DNA of 64,000 nucleotides from Daphnia carinata. Lineage: Eukaryota; Arthropoda; Branchiopoda; Diplostraca; Daphniidae. Where the stretch lies: assembly GCF_022539665.2 (NCBI RefSeq), contig NC_081334.1:744001-808000 (forward strand). Reading direction: 5' to 3'. The notes beneath the pieces are model-generated. The model saw only the letters and a list, made by a program, of their open reading frames with translations. It did no database searches and was not told where the DNA came from. This document shows positions 13,101 to 25,536 of the stretch, one piece after another (position 1 is the first letter of the stretch; each line of letters opens with the position of its first letter). Position numbers and translations under genes: made by a program.

Positions 13101-16100
13101 TTCCAACGTATACATTTAAAAACATTATATATGACACTATCGCGTTTTGTTCGTTATATTATATGTTATATACGTTATATGTTCGTTTTGTTAAGATATA
13201 ATAACATTCATTTTTTAAAGAGGGGCTGATTAGCAAGACTGTATATGCAAACAGCGTTGTGTTGACACATTAGATGAGTGCAATCTAAACACACGACGAC
13301 GCGTTACTTTAGAATATGGGATCGCACACATAGGCTGGGACAGACCGCCTTACCGGCCTACGTGAACTCGTTGTCCATATATACGTGAATTTGCGCTAAA
13401 TGTTGGTTAAGCAACCGGAGATGACAGCAATCAGAAAATGTTGAAAGGCCCCAAATGCATCCGCTTGCAACTCGTTTAATTGCAGCCGTAGCTCTTTGAA
13501 CTTTTCTTAAAGTTCAGATCATATAGTAACAAGTTGCAGGGAACTGAGAGTCTACATATCTACGAGAGAGAGAGAGAGAGAGAGAGGGAAAGAGAGAAGG
13601 AGAGCAGTAAAATCACAAGGGCTCCAATGCAGACAACACAAACGGTTTTTGGAAGAAAGCCAGTCACTACTGACGTCATTGGCATTTCGCTGCAGCGCCC
13701 GTTTATCCGGTTGTCATTTGTTTTCTAAATTCTTACTATTGCCCTTAGTTTGCTTCACAAACTTCTATGCAGCCCTCGCCTCTGATGGCAACTTTTTTGT
13801 TTTCCATCACTTCCTTTTCCTCCTATCGTACATGTATGTATATCATCTTACCTATAGTTGCAATAGAAAGTATTCTTCCTTTAGTAATACTGTACATTTC
13901 ATTTTTCGTTGTTTTTTCCCAAAAAATAGGCCGAGTCTTGATCGTCTTAACTTTAATACCCATACATTTCGCGCTGTAAAAAAAAAAAAAGGTCTGATTC
14001 ACTCTAGTCGACACGTCTAGCTAAACAATTCTATAACTATAAATGTCTCACAAGGAGTGGCATTCATATGGAAATGCCGGTATAGACAGTGCAGATGTTC
14101 GGTAATTTAAGTCTCTGTCAAATGAATAGCGATTTCATTCGTCAGTGTAACAAACTACAAGATTTGTTTTATCTATTTAATCAAATTTAAATTGCGTATG
14201 AAATTTGGCGAGGGTCTACTGGACGTCAACGGACACTGCGCAACACGTCCCGATGTAGTCCTGCAAGATCGAAATATTCAAGTCATGTCAGGATACTGTT
14301 TTACTCAGTCTTTTTAATGCTGCTTTAATTCGTTTCTTTCAAAGCGAGCACTTTTAATGCAAAAGCGTTTCGATAAAAAAAAATATTGGCGGATGTTCCT
14401 TTAAAGGAAACACAGACGACAAGCTGTATGCAAATATGGCGGCGTTTCGATTATGGGATTGTTCAAAATCGATCTTTTTGCTTTTGAGCCACTTGTTTTT
14501 CCTTTTCTTTGCAGGGCGCTGTTTCTCTTTCAACAATGGAAGTTTATATTTTTCTTAAGCCTTACTCCTTGGCGATCTGTAAAAACAAAAGATTTGCGTA
14601 ATGATCGTAAGTCCCACCCCGCAGCTTTTGCGTATTAGTTATGGAAAATATTGTACCCATCCTATCTGTATAGCTAGAGGCCAAACCATTTTCGACCATT
14701 CCTTCTAAAACCAAGGTACAAACTATATTCATTAAAAAAAGTATTCCGATGTGAGTTACATCGCCATCTCGTAGACTTTTCGGTTTTAAAATCAAACCAA
14801 CTTTGGACGTAAATTCGATTTCGTTTGCAGCTCCTTCGCTGCGTGAGTCCATTGTCTCATATTAAAAAAAAAGGGAAAAAGAGATTGTTCACAGCGGTAA
14901 AATAATATATTGCGGTTAAAGAGAAAGAACGAGTGTAACAAAAGCGACTTTGATTAAGAAACCCTGTGCTGACGTTGTAATCGTGATTCTTGCGGCCTCT
15001 CAACAGGATGTAAAAAAAAAAATAAATAAATAAAAATCATTAGATTGATAACATGACGACCACGATGTTATATTGATAAAAAGAACATACATATAGAGGG
15101 CAAAGAAGGAGCAAGGTAAAGAAACTAGTCACGGGCACCGTTTTTTGTCGTATGCGTGAAAGCTTAAGGGGCAGGGATGTGCGTCATTGGTGGGGCGATG
15201 CGATCAATATTTAAATAAAAATTGCTTGCCACCACGGAGTCGCGGCTCTATGATGTTGACTAGTTACTAGTTGCCCGTGTCGGTTCAGCGGAGCGAGAAA
15301 ACCAATTCACCAAACCGTGCACGTATACATCAACTGGTCAACTATTTAACACCTTTACCAAAGCTTTGTCCTATTTTTTCATTTTGGGTCGCTCCTAAAT
15401 TCGTGGTATTTGATGAATTTTGTTGTTGTGGTCGATCATTTTTGAACGAACGCACATTTGCAAACAGTGCTTTTCGTCGTTCGATGTTTCCGGTTTTTAA
15501 GTGACCTGAACAAACACCGGAACATTCAGTCCTGGTCAGACCAAATGAATTACGAAATGAACAACTACGAACAGGCAGAAAACAACGCGTTGGCAGTCCA
15601 AATTGGTTGATGTGACTTTCAATGAATGGCATTAAAAATATATATTCGATAGTTGTTTATATTAACTAACCAGTATAGATCAATGCCCAATTTCAGATTG
15701 CCCATAACATCAGAAATCATGTTATTAAACTTCAATTCTCTATCATCATCGTTCTGATTGACATTTTGTGTGTCTACCTAGCAATTGTGAACAGTTTAAT
15801 AGATTTTTCTAGGTTGATTAGAAAAAAAAAGTAAAAAAAAAAACCAAGGGCAAAGAATCAACGTTGAGGACATTGAAGATAGGTCGAGTTGAAACCCTGA
15901 GGAGAGAAGCGATGAAACAGAGCGGCAGAAACGGGGAACGATAGCTTCATGCAAGATAAAAATAACCGTGGGCGGGCAAAAAAAAAAAAAAAATGGGAAG
16001 GAGAGCGAGCAGCATACAAAGCCCAGGAGAGAGAGCGCCCGCACCAACGAAGATCAATACAAACTGTTGGTTGAATCTTGCGTCGTCATCTCTCGGTTCC

Positions 16101-17695
16101 CGTTTCGCTGTTAGAAACTCGCGCCCGCGCACTAAGTTTGATGTATCCTTCTCTATACAGCGCTATAGGTCGTTTATTTTTTTTTATTTTGCAATTGATG
16201 ATATGTAATGTTTTATGATCGACTATGCACTTTGAAAATGTCAGAAAAATAGGTAGATGAAGAGAATCGTAAAAAAAAAAAAAACGTGATCCGAGATTGC
16301 AAATGGCAATCTGTATAGTTCGTTATGACGAAGCGCTTGGGCATAAAGAAAAAAACGCTTTTTAGGATAAGAGATGACATGATGAAAAGGCGTCAGGAAA
16401 ATAGTTCGTTTATTTTTAAGTGTTTAACGAAACACCCCGTAAGAATTGGAAATCGCTTTGGGCGCAAACTTTTCAGTTCAATTGTTATCACAAACTGATT
16501 TTCCCTGTAAACCTCCAGGCCAGTTAGGCTGTTATTGATTTTGAAGAGTTATCCCTTTTTTTTTTTTTTTTTTAAATATGAGTGGGCCACAAAGTGTTCT
16601 CTAGGACCTCAAGATGCTAATGTGAAGCACGTTGATGTTTCATCTTGGCTTAATGAAAAGCTGCCTGTCGTTTTTAGTTGAAAAGCTAGTTTCATTTGCA
16701 TCCGTGAAAGCCATTTCATGAGTCTTACGCAGTCCCAACATGTCTAACGAAAATATACGATGCATAAAAGCAGGAAAGCAAGTAGAAATTTTATTCTTAT
16801 CGTTACCACAATTGCAAAGCTTGGAATTACAATTGCAAATGGCGAGCAGTTATGATTGCAGTGTAAAATGATGGCTGAAAAGCAAACGAGACGAAATATT
16901 AAACCAAACCAATTATCTCGTTGATTCAAACAGAGTGTCCACCGGCCGAGGACGGAATGGAGCGCTTCGCGTGTCCAACGCCCGACATTGTTGGTCGCTA
17001 CCGATGTATCGACGATCACGTCCTTTGTGATGGTTTCATCGACTGCCCTGGCGGTGAAGATGAAGATGGTCAGGCCTGCATGTTCTACAAAACGGTAAAC
17101 TTTGCTTTCTTTTCTTATCGTACTTTCATTAAGCAGATATTCCTCCCCACCTCCCAGGAAGATTTTGAAATGTTCAAATGACCCTCGTTGCTATTAGTTT
17201 TATTTTTCCCAGGGATTTTTAAGACTAAGGCCAATGATTCTCTGATTGCGTGGGGTATCATCAGGATGGTTGATGAAGGCTGATGGTACCTAAAAATACT
17301 ACAACCCTATATAACAGACGTTGGTTAATGTAATCGCAGAACGCATAACAGTTTGCCAGGGGTTTTACAGTTTCAATCGCAAGAGACCAATAGCATCCTT
17401 CCGATAAACGAGAATTATATCTATCAAATGTTCTTTTTGATCATTTAAAAGTCCAATATTTATGCCAACTCTGTTTTTACATTCACCGCCATATCAAACG
17501 TTTAACATTTAACACTGTCGATGAAAACGCTATGTAGCTAAACGTATCGTTCGTTGTATATCTTTGATATAGTCATCGAACAACTGCTTTAATGCCACTT
17601 CAATACATGAATGAATTTTGTATGCATTTCAACAGATGAAAGCACATTTGGATCTCGTCGCCGATGCCCTCTTACGATGGGTAAGGGGTCGTTAA
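10186..17695 (+). CDS. jeb: Jelly belly (Jeb/HEN-1) secreted LDL-A ligand
   Basis: Three exons: 10186-11407, 16934-17094 and 17636-17695, with phases 1 and 0 that join to 480 codons. Residues about 24-45 form a hydrophobic signal segment after a basic N-terminus. Residues 50-400 are low-complexity, with a Gln run and a dibasic site (WPKR, near 280). Residues 408-461 are one LDL-receptor class A module with six Cys (409, 421, 432, 439, 445, 456) and the acidic CDGFIDCPGGEDED calcium signature. The last exon encodes MKAHLDLVADALLRWVRGR. This order (signal, disordered region, single LDL-A, short amphipathic tail) is that of the Jeb/HEN-1 family, which in flies activates the Alk receptor in visceral mesoderm and neurons. 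Assignment rests on architecture and remembered family features; a similarity search was not run. The first intron is 5.5 kb, far longer than others here. Confidence 0.85.
11176..11208 (+). repeat. jeb: CAG/CAA repeat coding a polyglutamine run in Jeb
   Basis: Mixed CAG and CAA codons give about ten consecutive Gln followed by His. It lies in the disordered middle of the protein, just before the end of exon 1. Expected to vary in length between alleles. Confidence 0.85.
12664..12683 (+). repeat. Poly-G run of 20 nt
   Basis: Twenty consecutive G in the jelly belly intron, followed by a T-rich stretch. A G-run this long can form a quadruplex and is also a common place for sequencing errors. 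Confidence 0.8.
13564..13587 (+). repeat. (GA)n microsatellite
   Basis: Uninterrupted GA run inside the jelly belly intron, followed by degenerate GA-rich sequence to about 13605. GA repeats can bind GAGA-type factors in arthropods, but nothing here shows that this one does. Confidence 0.85.
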
Positions 17696-19879
17696 ATCGT
17701 CATAGTACGACCGTCGCTGTTTCTCCTGGAATCAATTGAGTTGACCGTTGCACCATTTGACTTTTCTTCTTCTCTACTTTAACTGAACACATAAAAAAAC
17801 AAAAAGAAACAAAACTATATCTCTTCATTAAACGAAAAAGATATTATAATATTCTATATGTACAAAACAAAAAGAAAAATCAGAAATGTGTTTAGGAGAC
17901 TTCTATCATTCCCTCATATGTCATATCTCTTGACTCCTCGCGTTATGAATCCACACATCTAAACATTCCAAAAACAACAACAACAATAAGTAAACATAGA
18001 TTTCCATCATGTTAAAAAAAAAAAACCAAAGAAAAACACGGCACTGCATAATGAAGACAGGACCTGGACAAGGAGTGAAGATGCATGGAAAGCAAACGCC
18101 AAATGAAGTGCGACTCAGGGAATGAACAAAAACCCATGGCCAATTCACGATATGTAAAACTCAAGTAGATAGGTACCGGTATAGTAAAAAAAAAATAAAT
18201 AAATAATAATAAATAATCTTGGCGGATTTAAATGTAGGTCATCAAGAGGGAATGAAAAGTTGAATCAACAAACAAAGCGTTTTGCGTAGGCCTTGTTTAA
18301 CCAGCCGTTTCTATTCCAAGCGTTATTTTTTGCAAGCAGGGCAAAGACCAGAATATTCGTAGACACTTAAAGGTTCGACATCCCTTCCTCGCGGAAAACG
18401 GGCGCTGGGGTTATGACCTTTCCACAGTTTCACGACGTCCTTCTTCCAATATTTTATTCTGTAACGTTAATAATTTGGGGCAATACTTACGCTTTTTACG
18501 CCTTAGACCCGATCCAACGGCCGATCTTCTTTTTTTTTTCGTCACGTTTAGCACCGTTTCCCCCTCCCCCCACCCCGCCCTCTTCAATTTATTCTGTAAA
18601 TCGAAAATTAAAAAACTAAAAAGCAACAAAACAAGAGATCGCACATTGCTTCACGTGGTACTTATGTTCAAGAATCTATTTTCATTCCAGAAAAAAAAAA
18701 TAATAATGAAAACTTAATTTTTTTATTTTCACGCCACGAAAAAAATAAAAAAACGTAAAAAGAACAAGAGGCAGAAGTGAAACACGAGAAAAAAGCCAAA
18801 AAAAAATAAATAAATAAAAAAAAAAAAGGAAGAAGAAGAAAAGAAAAAGCGTGATATTTATACATCTTGCTGACAATCTCCGCTTCGTTCGTGTTCTTTT
18901 TATTCGTTCTTTAGTTCACTTCCCACAAAACACTGTGCTCCTCATATTTTATTATTCGTCTTTCATAATTCACACATTTTTCCACTGTAGTTCGTTACAG
19001 TCTCGTTGCATCTTGAAATCCGATCAGCAGAATTCCCGACTTAAAGAAAAAACACAAGGTTACGAACTGCAATCATTGCAACGCTTAGACGACGATGATT
19101 TTCAAACTTTCGCAGTAGGTTGTATCGTTTTTTCATTCACTAAATGATGCCGTTTAAGTAAAGTAAATGAGCCCTGATTGAACCTATCCCCCTCCTTCCC
19201 GAACCACAGAAATGTGCAAAACAACTCACCCTTTCGCAGTAACCCATCCAGTTATAAGACTATTTGGTCAACGATTCGATCAAATGCTCATGTAACTGGA
19301 TTGTCTGTTTCTGTCCGTTTTCTCCGCATTTGTAGAACACAAGCCACGTAACGTTGTGTTAACCAACTAACCCAGTCTGAAAAACCGTGTTAGAGCAGAA
19401 ATTTGTGGCCAAAGCTTTCAAGTCCTCGACAGGTTCAGTTAAATACCTTTTCTTATCAGCAATTGATGTGTTTGAAAGAACTAAGTCGATTACAATCGCG
19501 AAGTCTGCTGAACGCATTTCAAGACAAAAACAAACACACATTTTTTAAAGAGGATTTAAATCTTTTATTTATCTTAAACATTAAAGAGGTGTTTTCACAT
19601 ACGACTAGCATTAGATCACGATTGTCTCGACACAGACAATCTAAAATGTTTGTAACACACATACACACACACTAAACTGAATTTTCGTTCATATATTCGT
19701 TTTGGTTATAACGCTTTTTCACCTCTCTGTAATTCCTTCGGTATATTCAAAATAGCCATTTCACAATTCTACGCCCCAATGTTTTGATCATTTTCATTCA
19801 GAACCCAGAAAATATTCCAGCATTGTGTTTTTCAGTGTGAACCAATAGAAAGTTTTGTCCCTCATATTTTTCCTTTTTT

Positions 19880-19930
<51 letters not shown>

Positions 19931-21495
19931 TATATATATGCATATAAATAAATATATAAATATATGGTTGTGATCTCGGTGAAAACAATTTGACGCTATC
20001 ATGGTTTTACTTTACGTTGGATATCCTTTGCTCCACAAATTTTGACACGATTTAATAAAAATAAATGGGGTGAACTACTTGTGCAGAGAACCAAACATGA
20101 GTTCTTGATTTGAAAAAAAACAAAACAAAACAAACAATTTCCTCAGTAGTGTAACCCCCTTTAAAAACAATCAATAATTGATCTCAAAGATTCATACTTG
20201 ACAATAACGGTGCGCTGATTTATGTCGCATGTATACTCTCAGTGTTGGAGCATTTCTCGCAAAGGAACCATTGAAATATATGTAACACGTAGCATTTTTT
20301 TCCTTTCGTTTTGTCTGTAAGCAGCAACATCTTCTGTCCTGTCTCTGTTGCCTTGGATTTTCAACCGTTCTGCAAAAGTATCGTCAAATTACATCCTTTC
20401 CGATATTCTTCTCGATGTCATCCATATACATAAAACATAACAAAAAAAAATTACGGTCAATACAAATAACAGCCAGATCCTCAAGAGACTGAAAATATCA
20501 TATTAGCATATATGTATTCTTAGAGGTATAAACAAAAAAAATGGTATACCAACTAATTTACATAGTTTTCTTTCACTTTTTTTTTTTTTTGCTTACCCTA
20601 ACTCTCTCCCCGGGTTTTCAGAAAAAAATCGTTGGCCTCGCATTGCTTTCCACTGGGGTTGATATTTTTCACAAACTGATGAGTATTATGCAAAAATGTT
20701 TTGTTTCCTTTCCTCCACTCCTTTTATACGGCCATGAAAATTTTTCTTACCCTGCCTCCTGTAGAAGGTTTACCCACCTAAGGCCATGACGAATTTCGTC
20801 AACGGTATTGTGCACCTACAAAAGTAAATTAAACATTCGTGTCTAAGCAAAATGCCATGAATATTCGGCCGAACAATCTGCGGAAAAGAGCTACTTCATA
20901 ATGCTACATTAGATGGCGCACGATTCGTCGTAAAAATATTGGGTGAATATTCGTGTAACGATGCTAACAAAACACCTGAGATCACCTGATTACTATCCTT
21001 AGAGAAATCATCGTCACGAGTGTGTTTGGCTTTCGCGCTTGTGACGAGATAGATCTCGATTAAACTAGTTTGACAAAAGTCACATGATGTCGAATAATCA
21101 AGTCAAATGAAACCGTGAAAGCCATGTTGTTGTTTTCGTCTGTTTTTCAGTTACCTTTGAGGTTCGCTAACAGTCTTTTAACTTGTGTTGACACATAGTT
21201 CTAGTTGCTTGTTATTGCACCAAGGAAGTTGGCCAAACTTTGTCAAAAAAATATTTTTCTCTTCTTATTGTCAACCAAAGACAAGTTAAACTCGTTTCGC
21301 TCGAGTGCAAGTTGAACAGAAGGCTATTACAGTACATCGTTTAATAGTAAAAGACGTAGTATGCGTGAACCGTAATCAGGCCAATGAGAAAAATGAGTCC
21401 AAATCATATTGAAATTGGTGAACGAGAATTGGAATAATAAGAAGCTAAGCTTGAAGCATTTAAAAAGTTAAAGTGCTTTTCTTGATTGTTTGAAA
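17696..21495. other. Intergenic region between jeb and VSP
   Basis: No gene recognised. The first part is presumably the jelly belly 3' UTR; AATAAA-like repeats around 18188-18215 are possible polyadenylation signals but lie in a simple A/T repeat. A TC microsatellite occupies 19884-19924. Sequence just before 21496 would hold the VSP promoter and 5' UTR; no TATA box is evident. Confidence 0.5.
19884..19924. repeat. (TC)n microsatellite
   Basis: About twenty TC units, preceded by T-rich sequence and followed by an AT-rich stretch with TATA units. Confidence 0.9.
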
Positions 21496-24400
21496 ATGAG
21501 TTCAAGTATGCTTGACAGTGCTTTCGAGAATCCATGTTTCGTTCCCGATTCTGAACTAACAATTCCGTCAGAATCCAATTCGGATCAAGAAGAACATCTA
21601 CCTGATTCTTATGTGGATCAATTCGAGTGCAATTCCTCACCGAACAACAGTGAGAAACATTCGGTGGAACAAGAACATTCAGCACTGCCTAGAACGAGTA
21701 TCAGTACCACTTCGAGTGCCCCCTTGGAACACCTCGAAAATTTTCTTAGCGATGCTCGTTCAAGTTTGGACGAGTCTCCAGTTGATACTTTAAGAAGGCT
21801 CAGCATTGTGAAATTTGATACACAGCAAGAAGGTTATCCAAGGTATTGTTAGAATTGTTTATTGTAGCATATAGATTTATTGTTGATGTTACATCAAAGG
21901 AATTGTTATGTTGGCTTTCTTTAAAAAAAAAAAGATGCTAACACTAAATTGCGCTATTTCCATTGCCTTTGAAATGATTGGCAGCAGGTGAATTTTATAT
22001 TAGTGATGTGATTCTATTTGGTAACAAGACCTTCAGACATTGATAACTAGCGTTTTAATGAATTAAAGTGCCAGCAACAATTGCGTGTGCGAAACCAAGG
22101 CTTCTGATTGTGTACAAGGACTGAAGCAATGAGCAATCGATCGGAACTATCGATACAAATATATATTTGATTTTGGTTGGATAATGCAGATCAGCGTTCA
22201 TTTGGAAACTCGATCGCTTAATGCAAAGCTTCCCTGTAAATCTTCTGACAACGCTCTGCATCTTGTCCGACCTGGGCGTTGTTGTTGCAGACGTCATTGT
22301 TAACAGGTAAATCAATGTCGAAATATTTTCAATTTCACTCATTTTCATTAATTGTACCGCAATTTGCATGCAGTCTGATATACCAGATTGAAATTTCCGG
22401 AAACAAGGGTGGCAATACGGAAGGATCAAGAGTTATCTATGTTCGAGATAATTACGTCATAACGGATTTTATTTTTTCTGTCTATCTGCTCATCGAGCTT
22501 CTTCTGCGTATCGTCGCCGTAGGGTAAAATTGCGAATGTGCCACTTTAATCTTCATTTTTCTGGTCAAGCTAAAGGGAAACGTAATTCTCATGACGGTTA
22601 TGTTTTGCTCGAGAAAAGCAATCATTTGATTATGCGTCCATGATAATTTCGGTTCACTCATTTTCCATCGATGTAGCAATCTAATGTTTTCTTTTTTTTC
22701 AATCAAATGCATTAGATTAATTCCTTTTGTTCAACAATGGCACAACGACCTGGATGCCTTGGTGACCTTCTCCACCTTCATTTTTTCCTTGGTGGACGTC
22801 ATCGTTGATGACACTCCCACATCCAACGGCTTACAGTAAACTTCTGTTTTTGTCCCATGCTTACTAATTCATTGAAACCATACATTTTTATTATATATAA
22901 TGCACCTAACGTTTTTTTTTTAACAGATACCGGTATTATTTTTCTACATAAGACGACCACCTCTGTAGAGGAAGTCGCAAACGGGCACAAAAAAATTGTT
23001 TTTCTGATCTAGTCTATATACTGTGTGGTGGATTGAGTAGGCTTCTACAAACTGCTAGACTGTGCCGCCTATTCAGAATTGTTCGTGTTTTCAGAATTTA
23101 TACGATGCAAAGACGATTAGCTAATGCAGCTCGACTAATGGTTTCCAGAAACAAACGCAGGTAAAAATATATAACACTATCCGCGTAATGCCTCTTGCAT
23201 GCTTTTCAATTTTCGGCCGTTAAGGTATCAACACGATGGCTTTGATTTAGATTTAACGTACGTCACAGGTAAATTCCTTTTCGGCATTTACATTTTAAAT
23301 TATTATTTAATTGAAATGACTTCTTTGACAGACAAAGTCATAGCCATGAGCTTCCCGTCATCGGGCAAGATGTCATTCTATCGAAATCCCATATCTGTAT
23401 GACGATGAATTCATTTTTGGCTTGAAGGCGCGATAATTATCGCAATATTGATATTTGAAAACAGGAGGTTGTCCGACTGTTGGACACGAAACATCCCAAT
23501 TGCTACAAGGTTTACAATTTGTGCAGCGAACATAGTTACAATCCATCGTATTTCCACGGCCGAGTTGCACATTTCCCAATTGACGACCACAACGTGCCAA
23601 CTTGTAGGTAAATGAAACAAATAATAATAACTCCTTAATTATAGGTACAATGAAAATATGTATTTTTCGTAAATAGGCAAATGATTGAATTCACCAAAAG
23701 TGTACGCAACTGGCTGGAATCAGATCCCAATAACGTGATTGCCGTTCACTGCAAAGGTTAATTAGTTATTTAATATTTGTATTGGGAAAAAAAATCTAAT
23801 TGCATTTGGCCAGGGGGTAAAGGTCGAACAGGAATGATGATCTGTGTCTGGCTAGTGGAAGCAGAACTTTTTCTTAAGGCAGAAGATTCGCTCGTTTACT
23901 TCGGATCACGCAGAACAGATACTCGATACGGTCATGCGTTTCAAGGTGTAGAAACGCCCTCGCAGAGCAGATACGTCAGATATTACGAACGAATCAAAGA
24001 AAACGGAGGTCATTTACTACCAGATAAAAGGCTTCATCTACGCAAAATACGCATGGAAGGTGAATCATTAAATCACCTCTTTTCGTGCCCCTCGTCAAGT
24101 TTTTGCAATTCACCTCTTCATTCTTACAGCGTAAATCTCAAACGAATTACTAAATCTTTTTCTTAAAAGAGTTATTAACGTTTCGTGGAAAGTTTATAAA
24201 GACCACCGAAAACACTTGCCAACAAATCATTACAGTTTCCCCATGATAAAGGAGTTAAGGATGAACTTCAGTAATGTGAAACTGTTAAGGTTTAATGAAC
24301 TAATGTAAAAGTGTAGAACTTTTGCAAGTTGGGGCGTGTTACCACGTGCGGGCGTGTGCAATGGGTGGGAGGATGCTGTCATCGTCTTACTAATGATGTA

Positions 24401-25536
24401 TATTTAGTTCAGGTTTATAGTTATAGCGATTGACCGAACACAAAGTTCCCGTCCACCGGAAGCCATGTACGTTATTTTTCTATCCTTGACGTAATTTAGG
24501 TATTTCACGTTTGGGTAAAGGCGATGGCTCTGATTTCAGCGTGGAAGTTTACGTCGGCCGGGATTCATCTCCCGTACTGCAAGCTGATTTTCGGAAACAA
24601 CATTGCTGTCAGGTGAATACCCAAAACATATTTATCAGAAACACGATCAACTCGCATATCTCTTAAATGTCAAGGGCGAACTATTTTACGTAGAAGAGAA
24701 AAATGTTGTATATCGCTGTAATTAGAGCTGACTAGTAAAAAATGGGGTTGATGTTCTAATGAAAAATCACCATCTTCGTGTCGATTGTGTTTCTGCGTGA
24801 TAAAGTTTAGAAGCTTTTCCAAGATTTCGTCCTATAATAACCCAAGTTCGATCTTGTACGCGTTCCAAATTCTTTGATGAATCTCGATGTTTGTCAATAT
24901 TTTTTAGACGATTTTCCTATCACGCGAGGAGGCTGTCGAATGTTTGCTCAACAAAGCTCCACCGATTCACGGCGACGTGCGAATCATAATCCGGCATCGA
25001 TCGGTATATAATTATGGAGTTACTATTCACGCTAAACAAAGGATAACCTTGTGGTTTTACGTATACTTTTTTCTTTTTGCATTTCAACTTCCTCTTCATG
25101 TACCCCACGCGAACAATTCGGTGTAATTTCAATGTGAATGTACGCCGATCAGAGAAGTGTGCCCAAGGGCTACATGAACGCCGTTCTCTACTTCTGGTTC
25201 AACTGCAGCTTTGTGGAAAACAACAGGTGCGTAACAGAAAAACATACCGCCATCATAGTTGTACGACGTCATGCGAATTTACTTGGCAGCATTAGAATTC
25301 ACCTATTTGAATGTTATTCTTCCAATAATTGCGTATATTGTAATTGAAAACTTTTTTGGGGGGCGTATTTCAGGCTACGATTAAAACGTGAAGAGTTGGA
25401 CAATCCACATAAATCAGAAACGTGGCGTTATTTCACTCCCGATTTTGCTGTGCAACTAGACTTCAGTGAATGCAATCGAACGGATGCTGATGCGAACGTA
25501 TCAACAACACTACCTGAACTTTTTTTACAAGATTAG
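21496..25536 (+). CDS. VSP: Voltage-sensing phosphatase (VSP/TPTE type)
   Basis: Fourteen exons join in phase to 625 aa: 21496-21842, 22190-22306, 22374-22523, 22716-22835, 23041-23160, 23225-23268, 23332-23396, 23465-23607, 23677-23756, 23814-24059, 24500-24612, 24908-25003, 25153-25226, 25374-25536. Residues 1-115 are an acidic, Ser-rich cytosolic tail. Helices S1-S4 lie at about 131-153, 180-204, 216-236 and 249-266. S4 has Arg at 251, 254, 257, 260 and 263, one every third residue. A basic linker ([19 protein letters not shown]) leads into a PTEN-like phosphatase with the P-loop HCKGGKGRTG (Cys394, Arg400), then a C2 domain (478-625). Gly396 matches the Gly of ascidian VSP where PTEN has Ala, which is tied to 5-phosphatase action on PI(4,5)P2. 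Predicted role: depolarisation-driven removal of phosphoinositides at the plasma membrane. The start is the second in-frame ATG-like position; an upstream TTG is ignored. Confidence 0.92.

Larger units (their letters stand above)
11408..16933 (+). other. jeb: First intron of jelly belly, 5.5 kb
   Basis: Donor GTGAGT at 11408 and acceptor ending TCAAACAG at 16933. It contains G runs (14 G at 12095, 20 G at 12664), a GA microsatellite (13564-13587) and many A/T tracts, and no second gene that I can recognise on either strand. The length compared with 50-110 nt introns elsewhere in the window makes it a likely place for enhancers or alternative first exons. Confidence 0.7.

Noticed and set aside
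22926-22960. Strong-looking acceptor (poly-T then AACAG) in VSP
   Set aside because: Reading from it hits a stop after eight codons; the frame-keeping exon starts at 23041.
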